From Acanthaster planci (taxonomy: Eukaryota; Echinodermata; Asteroidea; Valvatida; Acanthasteridae), in NCBI RefSeq assembly GCF_001949145.1, contig NW_019091600.1, forward strand, positions 99,694 through 163,693: a stretch of 64,000 nt of DNA, read 5' to 3'. The position numbers and the translations under genes were made by a program. Shown one piece after another: positions 63,001-64,000 of the stretch (the stretch's first letter is position 1; each line of letters begins with the position of its first letter). Below the pieces are notes generated by a model. It was not told the origin of the DNA, did not search any database, and saw only the letters and a list, made by a program, of their open reading frames with translations.

Positions 63001-64000
63001 CACTCACATTCAATAACCAATGGACCACTTACATATATACAAAGACATTTTCTGCAAAGTAAAATGAAATCATGCCAAGCCAGCTCCTTTTCATTTTTCC
63101 CCTGAAGTACTGAACCCTTCCAGCCTAGCAAAGAGAAAATCTAATCCAATGTCTCACTACTCAATGTACTGATTGTTCCTTATCAAATTTGAGGGGTGAA
63201 AAAAGATCTCAAAAAAGGGGCCCTATCGTATATTAAAAAAGCCTCTCTCCTCAATGCAGAGCAATAAATCTAAAGTCTCTTTTTTAAGACTAAACGGGAA
63301 AGACAGTAGGAAAAATGACTTTATTCCAACAAAAATTACAAGTTGTCTGTAATTTATGACTCAACTTGAAATGAATGTGTGGGATTCAATCCTAAATTTT
63401 TGATGCGTGGGCAGACAGAATAAACCAATTCAAGTTTCAATGAACTGAGGAATTTCAATCTCAACTTCACCAAGGTAGATGTAAACCAAATCAAGCACAC
63501 TGCAGTCATTCTTACAAGTCACAGGGGTTTCAATGAGCTATCTTGGACTCAAAGATTCTTGGCTCATTTCACAATGATCCTGTTAATTCCATACTGTTAG
63601 TCACATTCATCTCCCTTGATAAATCAACATGTCTCAATAAACGAGGTGCCTAGGTTTCCCAACCACAGAGGCACGCATGCCACAATTTTTCTTCACAGGC
63701 TGGAGCCCCACATTCTTAAAATCCAATGCAGCATAACCTTGCTCTTTGCATATCAGGGTGCATTTTGTCCAATCTTTCCTGAGTAGGTCTTTCCCCCTGC
63801 GGCTCTCCCCCGATGTGGGCCACTGTACACTTCCGCTGCATTCCGACGAGACAAGCCCATGAAATCAATCCAGTGGAGCTACAGGAAAAAAATTCCCTGC
63901 ATGAACATGAATATGTGAAGGCCATATAGAATTTCTGTATTTCCATGGATGAGATTTGCAGGTTAGCCAGACGATGTACATGTATGTATGCAGGACCGAC
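57040..64000 (-). other. Large Fat-like intron running off the window
   Basis: No cadherin-coding sequence on the minus strand and no other gene recognised on either strand over nearly 7 kb. The next upstream Fat exon must lie beyond 64000. The only clear structure is a 44-bp tandem duplication at 62743-62830. Confidence 0.6.
62743..62830. repeat. 44-bp tandem duplication, two near-identical copies
   Basis: The unit contains AGGGGGGTATTGACTAGCTG followed by CACCTGCAGTTGAACCAATT, present at 62743-62786 and again at 62787-62830. The near identity indicates a recent duplication or an active minisatellite locus. Confidence 0.9.

Noticed and set aside
1-64000. Prokaryotic-style systems: operons, CRISPR arrays, defence islands.
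   Set aside because: All recognised genes are spliced animal genes; no regularly spaced repeats of CRISPR type are present.

Overview
This is a eukaryotic genome scaffold window from an intron-rich, AT-rich animal genome. It has spliced genes with GT-AG introns, long non-coding stretches, miniature DNA transposons and a 401-base run of N (17385-17785). The gene set and the many TACATGTA palindromes fit a marine deuterostome invertebrate (echinoderm, hemichordate or cephalochordate). I cannot name a species from sequence alone.

Layout. 61-245 (+): the last coding exon of an unidentified gene that enters from the left. 3958-8061 (-): nocturnin (NOCT), three coding exons, complete from the Met at 8059-8061 to the stop at 3958. 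9853-12291 (+): an NXT1/NXT2-type mRNA export cofactor, four exons, complete. 14359-22803 (-): SUGT1 (SGT1), six exons, a 215-residue form with CS and SGS domains and no TPR domain. 26721-57039 (-): the 3' three quarters of a giant Fat-like atypical cadherin of the FAT1/FAT2/FAT3 type. It has 26 constitutive exons plus one 831-nt optional exon; the 5' part lies beyond position 64000. I rebuilt every exon by joining splice sites and reading frames. The phases close across all joins, and the Fat coding total without the optional exon is 10194 nt, an exact multiple of three (3397 residues).

Gene arrangement. NOCT and NXT are head to head, with a palindromic CACGTG E-box between them. NXT and SUGT1 are tail to tail, with poly(A) signals about 30 bases apart. 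SUGT1 and the Fat gene follow each other on the minus strand. I see no functional pathway linking the genes; they look like ordinary neighbours.

Mobile DNA. Introns and intergenic spaces carry several DNA-transposon remnants with recognisable inverted ends: a pogo/Tigger-like element in NOCT intron 1, a 350-bp long-TIR MITE between NOCT and NXT, a 1.36-kb and a 220-bp member of one hAT family (SUGT1 intron 1 and a Fat intron), and a 923-bp hAT-like element in the Fat intron downstream of the optional exon.

The most interesting observation is the optional exon at 31698-32528. It inserts 277 disordered, Ser/Pro-rich residues with a PP1-docking RVxF-like motif into the Fat cytoplasmic tail, and its donor site overlaps an in-frame TAG. 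Depending on splicing, it is either a cassette exon or an alternative last exon that would remove the conserved tail and its PDZ ligand.
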